Source of the DNA: Aporhodopirellula aestuarii
Lineage (GTDB): Bacteria; Planctomycetota; Planctomycetia; Pirellulales; Pirellulaceae
DNA: 44,903 nt
Assembly: GCF_023701485.1 (NCBI RefSeq)
Contig: NZ_JAMQBK010000030.1
Location: forward strand, 1 to 44,903
Direction: 5' to 3'
In this document: positions 1 to 8,049 of the stretch, piece by piece
Numbering within the stretch: the first letter of the stretch is position 1
How the letters are laid out: every line of letters starts with the position of its first letter
Translations under genes and position numbers: made by a program
The notes under the pieces: model-generated
What the model was told of the DNA's origin: nothing
The model's database searches: none
The model's input: only the letters and a program-made list of their open reading frames with translations

Positions 1-36
1 TTCAACGTGCGATTGCCCTGCCCGAGGCTCGAGAAG

Positions 37-92
37 AGAGCATCGCCCGCAGTGTTCGGTCTCGGGGAAACCGAGCTACGTGAACCGTGACG
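37..92. repeat. Partial copy of a dispersed palindromic repeat
   Basis: The stretch around 55-90 contains a short inverted repeat (CTCGG / CCGAG) followed by ctacgtgaa. The same core with the same flank occurs at about 23978-24003, where it forms the right arm of a larger nested palindrome. Only one arm is visible here, cut off near the window edge. It lies just downstream of the SHD1 gene on the minus strand and could serve as its 3' hairpin, but no T-run marks a terminator. Confidence 0.45.
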
Positions 93-109
93 CTGCCCAG
101 ATCGTTAGC

Positions 110-1324
110 CTACTGTTTTCTACTTTTCTTGACGGCCTCATTAATCGCTTTGAGTTGCTTAAATTGAAAGGAAGCCAGTGGAGCATCTTTTCCTTTGGCA
201 TCGGCAAGCGCGACGGCCCATGTAATGGCTCCCCCCGCTTGAACAATGCGCATCGTCCAGTCAACCGCCTGCTCCGTCTCGAATGCGGGTTTTCCGGAGT
301 TCCACGTTTCCTGCATGGGCGGGAAGAAATGTCCTAACGAACCATTGATATAGTTGTCCTTCTCAATCAGTTTGATCGCGACCTCATTCCCTTTCCAAGA
401 TGGACTGTGCCGTTTCATCGGCGTGGGGTGGCCTGCGGTGAAGTCGGATTCCGGACAGGTCAACAACTCGGGAGATCCCCCTACGTTGAATGTCAGGACA
501 GCCTCTGGATTTCCGGCAAGCGCCGCCTTTTCCAACGCTTTAATGTCTCCGTAGGACGCATGGTCAAACCACCAGCCTGATATTTTCGTTCCGTAACGCA
601 ACGAATATTCTTTGACAATGATCTCAGCGACAGCTTGCTCAGGTGTCATCTCCCGAGATTTTGCGTACTCCTTCCACGTTTCGATAACACCCGGCAAGGC
701 CTTGTCTGGATGTTTGCCCATCGTAGGGCCTTCCGTGGCGAAATAGACCATTACCTTGAAGTCTTGCTCGATGAGTGCGTCGAGCATTTCTCCAAACAGG
801 TCGCGCTGAGGGACGATGTCAGGCGATACATGCTTGGCCAGTTCAGCATGTGGCGACGTGTAAAATGAACCGTTCGCTCCTTGCGTGATATTGATTTGCA
901 CCCATGCCGCAGTGTCCAGAACCTTGATCTGATCAATCATTTTCTGTACATCAAATTCAGCGAGCGCTTCGGCCTGTTTCATGCCTGGCATATTGAAGCG
1001 GAATCCCCATTTTCCTTCCATCCATGCTGCTCGACGGTCGGTGGGTTTAGCTCTGTCTTTGCTTTTTTCTGCACGTCTCCGGATATATTTTTGGTCTTTA
1101 GAGCTGAGTATTTCGATGGGGACCGATACTGTTTGGTTGTTATCAGCTCTGCGCAGGCGGACGATGTCATCCTCGCTGTCGACAAATTCTGCTTCGACAG
1201 AAAACTTCCCGTCAGCCGATTTCCAAACGCGAGGCTCTTCAGCGGAAGAACTTGCTGTCGCTGCGCAGAAAATGGTCAAGAGCGCGAGCAGCGTTAGCAT
1301 CCATATCGGTCGTATTGAGTTCAT
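110..1324 (-). CDS. Secreted SHD1-domain protein with fucosidase-like catalytic region
   Basis: 404 aa from the start at 1324, chosen because it begins a clean signal peptide (MNSIRPIWMLTLLALL..., Ala-rich cleavage region); an upstream in-frame ATG at 1357 would add 11 polar residues. After the signal peptide, residues ~30-85 match the SHD1 (Sla1 homology 1) pattern: RVWKSADGKFSVEAEFV, RLRRADNN and a KDQKYI end. The remaining ~310 residues look like a TIM-barrel sugar hydrolase distantly related to GH29. They contain VMVYFATEG and GWWFDHASYG, where the Asp sits in the same WWFD/WWDG context as the GH29 nucleophile. Family assignment of this part is inference. It is the last gene of the minus-strand sulfatase run, 144 bp downstream of the next sulfatase, and probably acts on the same glycan outside the cytoplasm. 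Confidence 0.7.
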   Translation of the reverse strand: MNSIRPIWMLTLLALLTIFCAATASSSAEEPRVWKSADGKFSVEAEFVDSEDDIVRLRRADNNQTVSVPIEILSSKDQKYIRRRAEKSKDRAKPTDRRAAWMEGKWGFRFNMPGMKQAEALAEFDVQKMIDQIKVLDTAAWVQINITQGANGSFYTSPHAELAKHVSPDIVPQRDLFGEMLDALIEQDFKVMVYFATEGPTMGKHPDKALPGVIETWKEYAKSREMTPEQAVAEIIVKEYSLRYGTKISGWWFDHASYGDIKALEKAALAGNPEAVLTFNVGGSPELLTCPESDFTAGHPTPMKRHSPSWKGNEVAIKLIEKDNYINGSLGHFFPPMQETWNSGKPAFETEQAVDWTMRIVQAGGAITWAVALADAKGKDAPLASFQFKQLKAINEAVKKSRKQ

Positions 1325-1468
1325 CGAAAACAGAGTCGGCCTTCGATCGGATGTCATAGTGTGCGCTGCCGTGTCGAATAGATGGTTGCGGAAAAGTCGT
1401 CGTGTGCGGAGCTCGTTTCGAGAGCATTCTTGTTGCTCATCGAGACGGGCGCGAGCATCACCCCACGA

Positions 1469-3325
1469 CTAACGAGCAAGCTGAATGTCGCTGACAGTTT
1501 GGTAGTTGTTTTCGTCGATCAACAGAAAGCAGAAGGCGTCGATTCCTTCCGGGATCTGAGCGGCGACCGTGTTGCCGGATGCGGCGATCGTGGCGGGCAT
1601 CTTCATACCGATGCGCACATCGAATGATTCCTCACCACGCATCGCTTTCTGTTTACCCACACCCGGCGGATTGCGATAAATCACATACGCGGTCTTGATC
1701 GCGGGGCCAGAGCTTCTCAGCCTCACGCTTGCCCGACGGCTCTCCGCGATGAACGCCAACTTTTGAATCTCTGCGGACGGTTTCGCTTTGCCCTTAAACG
1801 CTGGATTGAGGTACGGGCCCTCCACTTGGTTTTCGACGAGTTGGCGTTCCAGGTTTTCTGAAAGCCGCTTGAGGACTGGAGCGTACTCGGGGTCCGCCGC
1901 CAAATCCTTCATTTCCTCAAGGTCGTGGCGTTGCCCATCTTGATAGAGTCGATACAGGCTGTAGTCACGCGTTTCGTAATTCTTGTAGAGCTTGAAATCC
2001 CCTTCACGAATGGCGGCTTTCATTGCGCCGATGTTGTGCGGGAAATGCCAAAAAAGATTCTCTCGTTCCACGCCTTGCGCATCCACAATCTGCTGGGCAC
2101 TATCCAATAGGACCGGGGTGATGTCCAAACCGCTCAACTCCTTTTCAGCTTCCGCTGCAATTTGAGAGCGAGTCAGATTGAGAATCGTCGGAAAGAAATC
2201 GAGTTGGTTTACTAACCCGTCAAACTGTGTCCCCTTCGGAATCCCAGGCCCCACAACCACCATCGGGATACGAATCCCACCTTCTTCGTCATGAGCTTTT
2301 CCATACTTCAGCGGGTAATTGTCGGAGATGACCTCGTTGCCATGGTGCTCCGCCCCACCGTTGTCCGAGGTGAAAATCACGTAGGTTGTTTCGATCAGTT
2401 TCTTGCCGGGGCTACGTGGATCGTCCGTCTTTTCGAGATAGTCAACGATTCGCCCGAGGCTCCAGTCCACCGTGGTCACCATGGACGCGAAGTACGGATT
2501 CTGCTGCCCTTCCAAGGTCACATCACCCGGCTTTGGCGGGAACGGTTGTCCCAATTTGTCGCAGTAGTATTCGAGTAGCTCGCCATTGCGGGTCATCACC
2601 GGCCAGTGCACCATCCAGTGAGCTAGATACAGAAAGAAAGGCTTGTCCTCACTCTGCTGCATGAACCGCAGCGCGGACTCGGTGACATCATCGTAGGGAT
2701 AAGAAATTCCATCCGGCTTTCTAGTGCTGACAGGCGGGTATTTCTTATCACTCAGCGGATACTTGGGATCATCAGCTGTCGCAAACCCCTTGGTTCGATC
2801 CGCCAATTTTCGATGCACGCCGCGTTCTTCGTGGCTGAACTCGAAACCAAAAAGGGACGAACTCAAACCAAGATGCCATTTACCCACATGACCGGTCGCA
2901 TACCCATTGTCCTTGAGGGCCGTCGCCAAGGTGAGCGCATCCATCGGAAGGTGAGCACCAAGATACGGCTCAACGAATTCTTCCGTCGGCCTGCCTTTCG
3001 GGATATTGTCAAAGGTAACATGAGTGTACCTGAGCTTCCCCGGATGCTGGCCAGTGATGATTCCGGCCCGCGAGGGAGCACAAGTCGGCGCGGGGGAATA
3101 CGCTTGGGTGAAGTTCATACCCTCCTTCGCCAGCTCAACAACGTTCGGCGTTTCGTAGGGACACGGATCGTCCAAATCATTGAGCTGGACGTCCTGCCAT
3201 CCGAGATCATCGACATAGAAGATGAGGATGTTGGGCCGTTCGTCTGCCGCAGCAGAAATCGGATTCATTGCTGTCGCGGAAGCGAAGATCAGCAAAGCAA
3301 GCATTGCTGTTTTAAATCGTTTCAT
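1469..3325 (-). CDS. Secreted S1-type sulfatase (paralogue of the gene at 17636)
   Basis: 618 aa with an N-terminal signal peptide (MKRFKTAMLALLIFASATAM) followed by the alkaline-phosphatase-fold sulfatase core. Metal ligands are in YVDDLGWQD (D39/D40). The formylglycine motif is CAPSR with Cys82. TGHVGKWHLG supplies the conserved Lys/His pair and FTSDNGGAE the second metal-site Asp-Asn. The C-terminal ~100 residues form a beta-rich extension also found in the 9617, 15280 and 17636 genes. Most similar by eye to the 17636 gene, with long identical stretches through the core (e.g. GELLEYYCDKLG). Known family chemistry is hydrolysis of sulfate esters after Cys-to-formylglycine conversion; the glycan target is not readable from sequence. 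The start at 3325 is followed directly by the signal peptide. A repeat copy (3344-3455) occupies the promoter side. Confidence 0.93.
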   Translation of the reverse strand: MKRFKTAMLALLIFASATAMNPISAAADERPNILIFYVDDLGWQDVQLNDLDDPCPYETPNVVELAKEGMNFTQAYSPAPTCAPSRAGIITGQHPGKLRYTHVTFDNIPKGRPTEEFVEPYLGAHLPMDALTLATALKDNGYATGHVGKWHLGLSSSLFGFEFSHEERGVHRKLADRTKGFATADDPKYPLSDKKYPPVSTRKPDGISYPYDDVTESALRFMQQSEDKPFFLYLAHWMVHWPVMTRNGELLEYYCDKLGQPFPPKPGDVTLEGQQNPYFASMVTTVDWSLGRIVDYLEKTDDPRSPGKKLIETTYVIFTSDNGGAEHHGNEVISDNYPLKYGKAHDEEGGIRIPMVVVGPGIPKGTQFDGLVNQLDFFPTILNLTRSQIAAEAEKELSGLDITPVLLDSAQQIVDAQGVERENLFWHFPHNIGAMKAAIREGDFKLYKNYETRDYSLYRLYQDGQRHDLEEMKDLAADPEYAPVLKRLSENLERQLVENQVEGPYLNPAFKGKAKPSAEIQKLAFIAESRRASVRLRSSGPAIKTAYVIYRNPPGVGKQKAMRGEESFDVRIGMKMPATIAASGNTVAAQIPEGIDAFCFLLIDENNYQTVSDIQLAR

Positions 3326-3343
3326 TTTCGTTTCACCATTGCC

Positions 3344-3455
3344 AGGTATTCATTCGTTTTTCAAAGTCTGGTTCGGTCATCTCTTGCGTAGTGGCCGAGG
3401 CTACGAGTCGCTGAAGTTCGGATGAAACAAACGGACTCGTGGCTTCGTCCACTTC
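3344..3455. repeat. Hairpin repeat, left copy of a direct-repeat pair
   Basis: An imperfect inverted repeat at 3388-3455 pairs gtagtggccgaggctacgag with ctcgtggcttcgtccac. About 40 bp of further similarity lies to its left (around ttcggtcatct). The whole ~105 bp matches the copy at 15163-15267 in the same orientation. Hairpins of this type are common between genes in Pirellulaceae (recalled knowledge, not checked). It lies immediately upstream of the 1469 sulfatase. Confidence 0.75.
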
Positions 3456-3480
3456 CCTAAACTTAAGCGGTCCCAAACCA

Positions 3481-3611
3481 CTAGTGCGTCGTTAACTTTT
3501 AATTTTTGGGTAGTGGATTTCGCCAGAAATCCCCAACTGATTGTCTCGACAGGACTTCTGGCGAAGTCCACTACCACCCAACCCTAATCCTCAAGGTTGA
3601 CGAAGCACTAG
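3481..3611. repeat. 131-bp nested palindrome (MITE/REP-like)
   Basis: Outer arms are ctagtgcgtcgttaac (3481-3496) and gttgacgaagcactag (3596-3611), 14 of 16 complementary. Inner arms are tagtggatttcgccagaaat (3511-3530) and acttctggcgaagtccacta (3553-3572), with further pairing between them (tttgggt / acccaa). Symmetry over the full length suggests a small mobile or structure-forming element. The right outer arm contains the TAG that ends the sulfatase relic at 3608-3750. Confidence 0.75.
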
Positions 3612-3750
3612 AGAGTTGTTTCCTTTTTCGACTTCAGGAAATCTGCGGTGGCGATCGATGTCATCGGGTCGTTCTGTTCATCCAACTGTTTTCCAGCTCT
3701 GGGGACAGTTGTTTCAGCCTGGCGGCATGGACCTCGGCAGAGAGGCCGTA
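3608..3750 (-). pseudogene. Relic of a sulfatase C-terminus (one-base frameshift)
   Basis: Reading the minus strand from 3750 in the frame other than that of the overlapping sulfatase-SGNH gene gives YGLSAEVHAARLKQLSPELE. Just after this, in an A-run at about 3686-3692, the frame shifts by one base and continues as KQLDEQNDPMTSIATADFLK up to a TAG at 3608-3610. Restoring a single A joins the two parts into one continuous amphipathic tail. It resembles the ends of S1 sulfatases; the 3714 gene itself has LSDEMNDP at the end of its sulfatase domain. Interpretation: the 3' end of a lost sulfatase gene, truncated at a recombination junction with the SGNH-coding sequence and then frameshifted. The reading frames are seen; the origin is inferred. 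Confidence 0.5.
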
Positions 3751-6470
3751 CCGGGGAGCGCGGCCTCAATGGCGGCAGCAACGGCTTTGCTCTGTAACTC
3801 CTGCCCCGCACGATTGAAGTGGACATTTTTCGGGTGTTGCAATTCCTCAAGCCGCCCTTCACACAGCGCATAAAGGTCGTTCACTTCGATTTCATTGGCT
3901 TTCATTATTTCAAGTGCAATGTCGTTGTAGAGCTTGGCATCGGCCGGAAGCCGCGCCGGCTTCACGCCATCCGGATAGGGTGTCGTGGTGGCAAAGATCA
4001 GTTTGGCACCGGTGTCTTTGAGCTTGCCGACCAGTTCGGACAGATTTTTTCTGTAGGCCTCCGGGTCGGCTTGCTGCGGATCATCGAACGAGTTGGAGTT
4101 TCGACCGGTCTCAGCAAGCACATGTTTCAAGTCATGCAGCCCCCAGCTGAAGTGGATCACATCCCATTTCTGCCCTGCCAGCCATTCATCCATTTTTTGG
4201 AGACCCAACGTGGTTCCCTGACAATTTTCCGCCTTTTCCCCGTTTTCAGTATGCGGGCGGAAGACGTTGGCTCGGCCCTCAAGATCCTCACGCACCTTCA
4301 GGGTATAGGCGATAGAAATGGAATCGCCGAGAATCAGCACATTGGGCAGCTCGGGGTTTAGCTTAATCGCCCAGACCCCTTTGATTGTTTCTTCCACATC
4401 GGAGCCCTCTTCCGGCTGATAGGCCGCAGCTGCGGGCGGACCGTCGCGGGTCACAAGAATCGCGTTGAAGTGGACGTTTTTGAAGCCGTTGGCGGTGTGT
4501 GTCAGTTCCAGCGTCGGACCGGTTGCGGTGAAGGTGCCAACCGCGAATTGGCCCCAACCGCTTCCTTTGGACGGAAGCGTCACGGGTGCTACGTCACCAA
4601 AGCTCATGCCGCGCGAATAAAACTGATCGTTGAAGAAAACCTGAATTCGATAGGTCTCCCCTGGGGTCAGGCCGCTGATCATCTGAGTTCCGCGTGCGAT
4701 GCCCGTTTGCGCATCGGCAACCGATTGGAGGAGGGTATTGAAATTCCGATCGCCCGTACTCGGCGCACGCTTGGATTTGTTGGGGGATACACGCTTGCCA
4801 GGTTTCGGCGTGAAGTCCAAGTCCGCGTAGCTCACGCCGGAGAATTTGTATGCGGACTTCCCACTCGCGCCGCCACCGGTGATGGAGACATGTGTCGGGC
4901 CTCCGTTGAGCGCCAGCACCACACCGCCTTCAATGAGCTGTGATTTATCGACGGTATCGATGGCCGATCCCCAGCTGATCATTCCCGGCGTCCCGGAGTC
5001 GCGAACCACTGCCGCCGGGGCTTCGTGCCCGTGCCCCGATTCCTCCGGCGCAGGCTTTTCGTCCACGCCGGGATCGTTCATCTCATCACTCAATGAGGTG
5101 AGCGCGGCGAGTAACTCGTTGAGTTTCGGAGCCAGCTCCGGATTGGCGGCAAGGTCGTTCATTTCGTGCGGGTCATCCGCAAGGTGATAGAGCCGCTCGA
5201 CCCCGACGGTCGGATAGCAAAGCAGCTTCCAGCCGTCCTTGATAATCATACGCTGACGGTTCATGTACGCCCCGTAGATCTCCGAATAGCTATCTGCTTT
5301 TTCTCCGCGTAGCAGCGGAAGAATACTCCGAAAATCCACACCGTCCGTCCCCGCTCCTGCCAGCTCGAGCGAGGTCGGCATCACATCCTGCAGATAGATT
5401 GGTGCGTTAATGGTGGAACCGGCTTTGACATCCGGTCCCACCACAAGGAACGGAACACGCACGCTGTGATCATACATATTCTGTTTGCCACACAGCCCAT
5501 GATGCCCGACGGCCAAACCGTGGTCTGCCGTGAAGAAGACGTAGGTGTTGTCGGCTTTGCCGGATTCTTCCAAGGCATCCAGAATACGCCCGATTTGATC
5601 ATCCATGTGGGTGATCAACGCAAAGTACTCCTGTCGGTTCACTTTCACGCAGTATTCGGTGCGCGGATACGGCATCAACTTTTCATCCCTCATACTTTTA
5701 CCGTAGGCCGCCTCAGCATAGGGATACTGCGGCAGAAAGTTTACCGGCATCTGAATGCGGTCGAGCGGGTAGCGGTCAATGTATTCCTTCGGCGCCTGCC
5801 GCGGATCGTGCGGCGCGTTAAAGGCTAGGTACATGAACAAAGGACTGTCCTCGGTGGCAGCCTGCTTTAAAAAGGCAACTCCGTCATCGGCGAGCACCTC
5901 GCTCCAATGTTTTCCACCTTTCCAGTATCCGCCGTGTTTCGGATCCCACGGTTTCCAGCCGGCCGCATAATCCGCTTCGTCCTTGGGGCGGTTATATCCG
6001 ACGGGCGTCTGGTTCGGCATACCCGCACGAACATTCTTGGTGACATCGAAAATCGCGTTGACACTTGTGGGAACGTGCCATTTGCCAGTCATGTATGTTC
6101 GGTAGCCGGCGTGGTGCATTCGCTGCGACCACAGACGGCTGTCTTCCGCCTGTGCGTTGAGATTCGTCGCTTTGGCGTCCCAGAGAAAGCGACCAGTGTT
6201 CAGCATTGTGCGACTGGCCACACAAACGGCACCGCCCCAGGCTCCCATGTTGTAGGCATGGGTGAATGTGGTGCCGCGCCGAGCCAGCTTGTCGAGGTTT
6301 GGCGTATCGATATCGAGCATGCCATGTGCCCCGATTGTTTCGTAGCTCATGTCATCCGCAAAGATGAACAGTACGTTCGGCTTTTCTACCTCGACGTGCG
6401 GTCTCTCTGCCTCGGCAAACGACAAAGTTGCCGTCGATAAAACCAGCGTGCAAAATGCGATCAGCTTCAT
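3714..6470 (-). CDS. Two-enzyme fusion: S1 sulfatase plus SGNH hydrolase
   Basis: 918 aa from the proposed start at 6470, where a signal peptide begins (MKLIAFCTLVLSTATLSFAEA); ATGs at 6476 and 6518 are alternatives. Residues ~30-490 are a sulfatase: FADDMSYE metal ligands, formylglycine motif CVASR (Cys83), MTGKWHVP, FFTADHGLAVGHHG. Next comes a His/Glu-rich linker, then a ~190-residue beta-sandwich (GTPGMISWGSAID... to LTHTANGFKNVHFNAILV). Last is an SGNH/GDSL hydrolase of ~210 residues: GDSISIAY (Ser block), WGLHDLKH and KNVHFNRAGQ (catalytic His block). Inferred role: removal of sulfate and an acyl (for example acetyl) group from the same polysaccharide outside the cytoplasm. The 3' end is unusual: the last residues (SLPRSMPPG) run into a relic sulfatase tail in another frame, so the C-terminus looks like a recombination scar. 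Confidence 0.88.
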   Translation of the reverse strand: MKLIAFCTLVLSTATLSFAEAERPHVEVEKPNVLFIFADDMSYETIGAHGMLDIDTPNLDKLARRGTTFTHAYNMGAWGGAVCVASRTMLNTGRFLWDAKATNLNAQAEDSRLWSQRMHHAGYRTYMTGKWHVPTSVNAIFDVTKNVRAGMPNQTPVGYNRPKDEADYAAGWKPWDPKHGGYWKGGKHWSEVLADDGVAFLKQAATEDSPLFMYLAFNAPHDPRQAPKEYIDRYPLDRIQMPVNFLPQYPYAEAAYGKSMRDEKLMPYPRTEYCVKVNRQEYFALITHMDDQIGRILDALEESGKADNTYVFFTADHGLAVGHHGLCGKQNMYDHSVRVPFLVVGPDVKAGSTINAPIYLQDVMPTSLELAGAGTDGVDFRSILPLLRGEKADSYSEIYGAYMNRQRMIIKDGWKLLCYPTVGVERLYHLADDPHEMNDLAANPELAPKLNELLAALTSLSDEMNDPGVDEKPAPEESGHGHEAPAAVVRDSGTPGMISWGSAIDTVDKSQLIEGGVVLALNGGPTHVSITGGGASGKSAYKFSGVSYADLDFTPKPGKRVSPNKSKRAPSTGDRNFNTLLQSVADAQTGIARGTQMISGLTPGETYRIQVFFNDQFYSRGMSFGDVAPVTLPSKGSGWGQFAVGTFTATGPTLELTHTANGFKNVHFNAILVTRDGPPAAAAYQPEEGSDVEETIKGVWAIKLNPELPNVLILGDSISIAYTLKVREDLEGRANVFRPHTENGEKAENCQGTTLGLQKMDEWLAGQKWDVIHFSWGLHDLKHVLAETGRNSNSFDDPQQADPEAYRKNLSELVGKLKDTGAKLIFATTTPYPDGVKPARLPADAKLYNDIALEIMKANEIEVNDLYALCEGRLEELQHPKNVHFNRAGQELQSKAVAAAIEAALPGTASLPRSMPPG

Positions 6471-6522
6471 ATTCATTTCTTTCACTTCAATCATCCCCGC
6501 CCTAATCGCTACGGCCACAACT
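6468..6522 (-). repeat. Duplicated intergenic leader, copy 1 (relic sulfatase end)
   Basis: On the minus strand this reads a relic of a sulfatase C-terminus (SCGRSD-stop-GGDD-stop) and then runs into the start of the 3714 gene. The same module lies upstream of the 8046 gene (SCARNNQGGDY-stop). It is also the true end of the 11857 gene (SCTRSDQGGDY-stop). Common core: ggcgggga followed by t-attga and an atgaa-rich start region. An in-frame TAG shows that this copy no longer encodes a protein end. Confidence 0.6.
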
Positions 6523-6621
6523 TATATTAATTTGTCTTAAACCAACTGCGGCGAAGCACCGGGTCTTTTTCCAACTCTCTTGTCGCGTCACAGCTCGCAG
6601 AGCGACGGGGGATGGAGCCTC

Positions 6622-8049
6622 CTATAGATCCTGCTTGTGCTCCTCCAGCAGTTTCTTCAAGCGGGCCATCACCTCCGGATGCTCTCCGGCCACATTACGA
6701 CTCTCTGAAATGTCTTCGGCCAGGTTGTAGAGTTCAAAAGCTTTCTCGTTCCGGATGAGCTTCCAATCACCGGCCCGCACGCCTTGGGTGCCATAGAAAA
6801 ACGCCTCGTGCGGACTGACGGCATCGGCGCGGCCTTCGAGCAGCGGAACCAGACTTTTGCCGTCAATCCGGCTTGCTGGAAGCTCTGATCCGGTGAGGGT
6901 GGCGAGGGTTGGAAGCATATCAATGGTGGAGGCCACCTCGTTGCAGACTTGCCCGGAGGGGATGCGTCCAGGCGACCACATCAATGTTGGAACGCGCATG
7001 CCGCCTTCCCACGAGGAAAACTTGTATCCACGCAAAGGACCTGCAGAGCCTCCAACGCGTCGGTTTTGATTTCCCTTCACCTTGGCGTCGTCACTGCCTT
7101 TCAACTCCCATGGCCCGTTGTCGGACGAGTAGAAAACGAGGGTGTTCCGATCCAGACCGAGGCGTTTGAGAGTGTCCAGGATTTCCCCGACGCTCCAGTC
7201 AATCTCCTCGATGCAGTCACCATAAAGCCCGGCATCGCTCTTTCCCTCAAACTCGGGTGACGCATAGAGCGGGATGTGCGGCATCGAGTGCCCAAGATAG
7301 AGGAAGAACGGTATATCCACACTCTGCTCAATGAAGCGGACCGCCTCCTCGGTGTAGCGGCGGGTGAGCGTGTTTTGATCGGCCGGGAACTCAATGCACT
7401 GAACGTTCCGCATGAGCGGAACCTTATTTTTCAGCTTATGAGGCTGTCTCTCCCACCGGCTCAATCCTTCCTTCTCTTGCGGAAATGCGCTGGCCAATGA
7501 TTCCGGCGTGACTCCTTCTCGATACAGGCAATCCTCAGCGTATGCCATCGCCTTAGCCGGGAACATGTCGTTGCTGTAGGGAATGCCGTAGTAGGAATCG
7601 AACCCCTGATTGATGGGCAAAAATTCCGGTGCGTCACCCAAATGCCACTTGCCGACCGCCGCCGTGGCATAGCCGGCCTCCTTGAGCATTTCCGCAATCG
7701 TTACATGCTTCGGATCCAACCCCTCGTTTTTCCAGTTCGGAAAGAGCGCACCGCCGATGCCAACGCGCTGCGGGTAACATCCGGTCAGCAACGCCGCCCG
7801 CGAGGCCGAACAAACCGATGAGGCCACATAAAAATCAGTGAACCGCATACCTTCATCGGCCATCCGGTCCAGATTCGGGGTTTTGATTTTCGGAGCACCA
7901 TAGCAGCCGACGTCCTGATACCCCTGATCGTCCGTTAAAATGATAACGACGTTGGGCTTCTCAGCCGCGGCCGTCGCGCCCGCCGTCAGCGCGCCCGCCA
8001 GCAAAATCAATCCAGTGAATATTTTGAGAATGGTTCTTTTCAAAGTCAT
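6622..8049 (-). CDS. Secreted S1-type sulfatase, GALNS/arylsulfatase-like
   Basis: 475 aa. Signal peptide MTLKRTILKIFTGLILLAGA, then the sulfatase core: ILTDDQGYQDVGCYG (metal ligands), CSASR formylglycine motif with Cys80, TAAVGKWHLGD, and YSSDNGPWE. The length and the compact C-terminal subdomain (GDWKLIRNEKAFELYNLAED) are typical of single-domain arylsulfatase / N-acetylgalactosamine-6-sulfatase-like enzymes; the exact substrate is not readable. Its ATG overlaps the stop of the upstream sulfatase (8046-9467) in an ATGA arrangement, so the two are translationally coupled and co-transcribed. The ~150 bp downstream lead to the 3714 fusion gene on the same strand. Confidence 0.93.
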   Translation of the reverse strand: MTLKRTILKIFTGLILLAGALTAGATAAAEKPNVVIILTDDQGYQDVGCYGAPKIKTPNLDRMADEGMRFTDFYVASSVCSASRAALLTGCYPQRVGIGGALFPNWKNEGLDPKHVTIAEMLKEAGYATAAVGKWHLGDAPEFLPINQGFDSYYGIPYSNDMFPAKAMAYAEDCLYREGVTPESLASAFPQEKEGLSRWERQPHKLKNKVPLMRNVQCIEFPADQNTLTRRYTEEAVRFIEQSVDIPFFLYLGHSMPHIPLYASPEFEGKSDAGLYGDCIEEIDWSVGEILDTLKRLGLDRNTLVFYSSDNGPWELKGSDDAKVKGNQNRRVGGSAGPLRGYKFSSWEGGMRVPTLMWSPGRIPSGQVCNEVASTIDMLPTLATLTGSELPASRIDGKSLVPLLEGRADAVSPHEAFFYGTQGVRAGDWKLIRNEKAFELYNLAEDISESRNVAGEHPEVMARLKKLLEEHKQDL

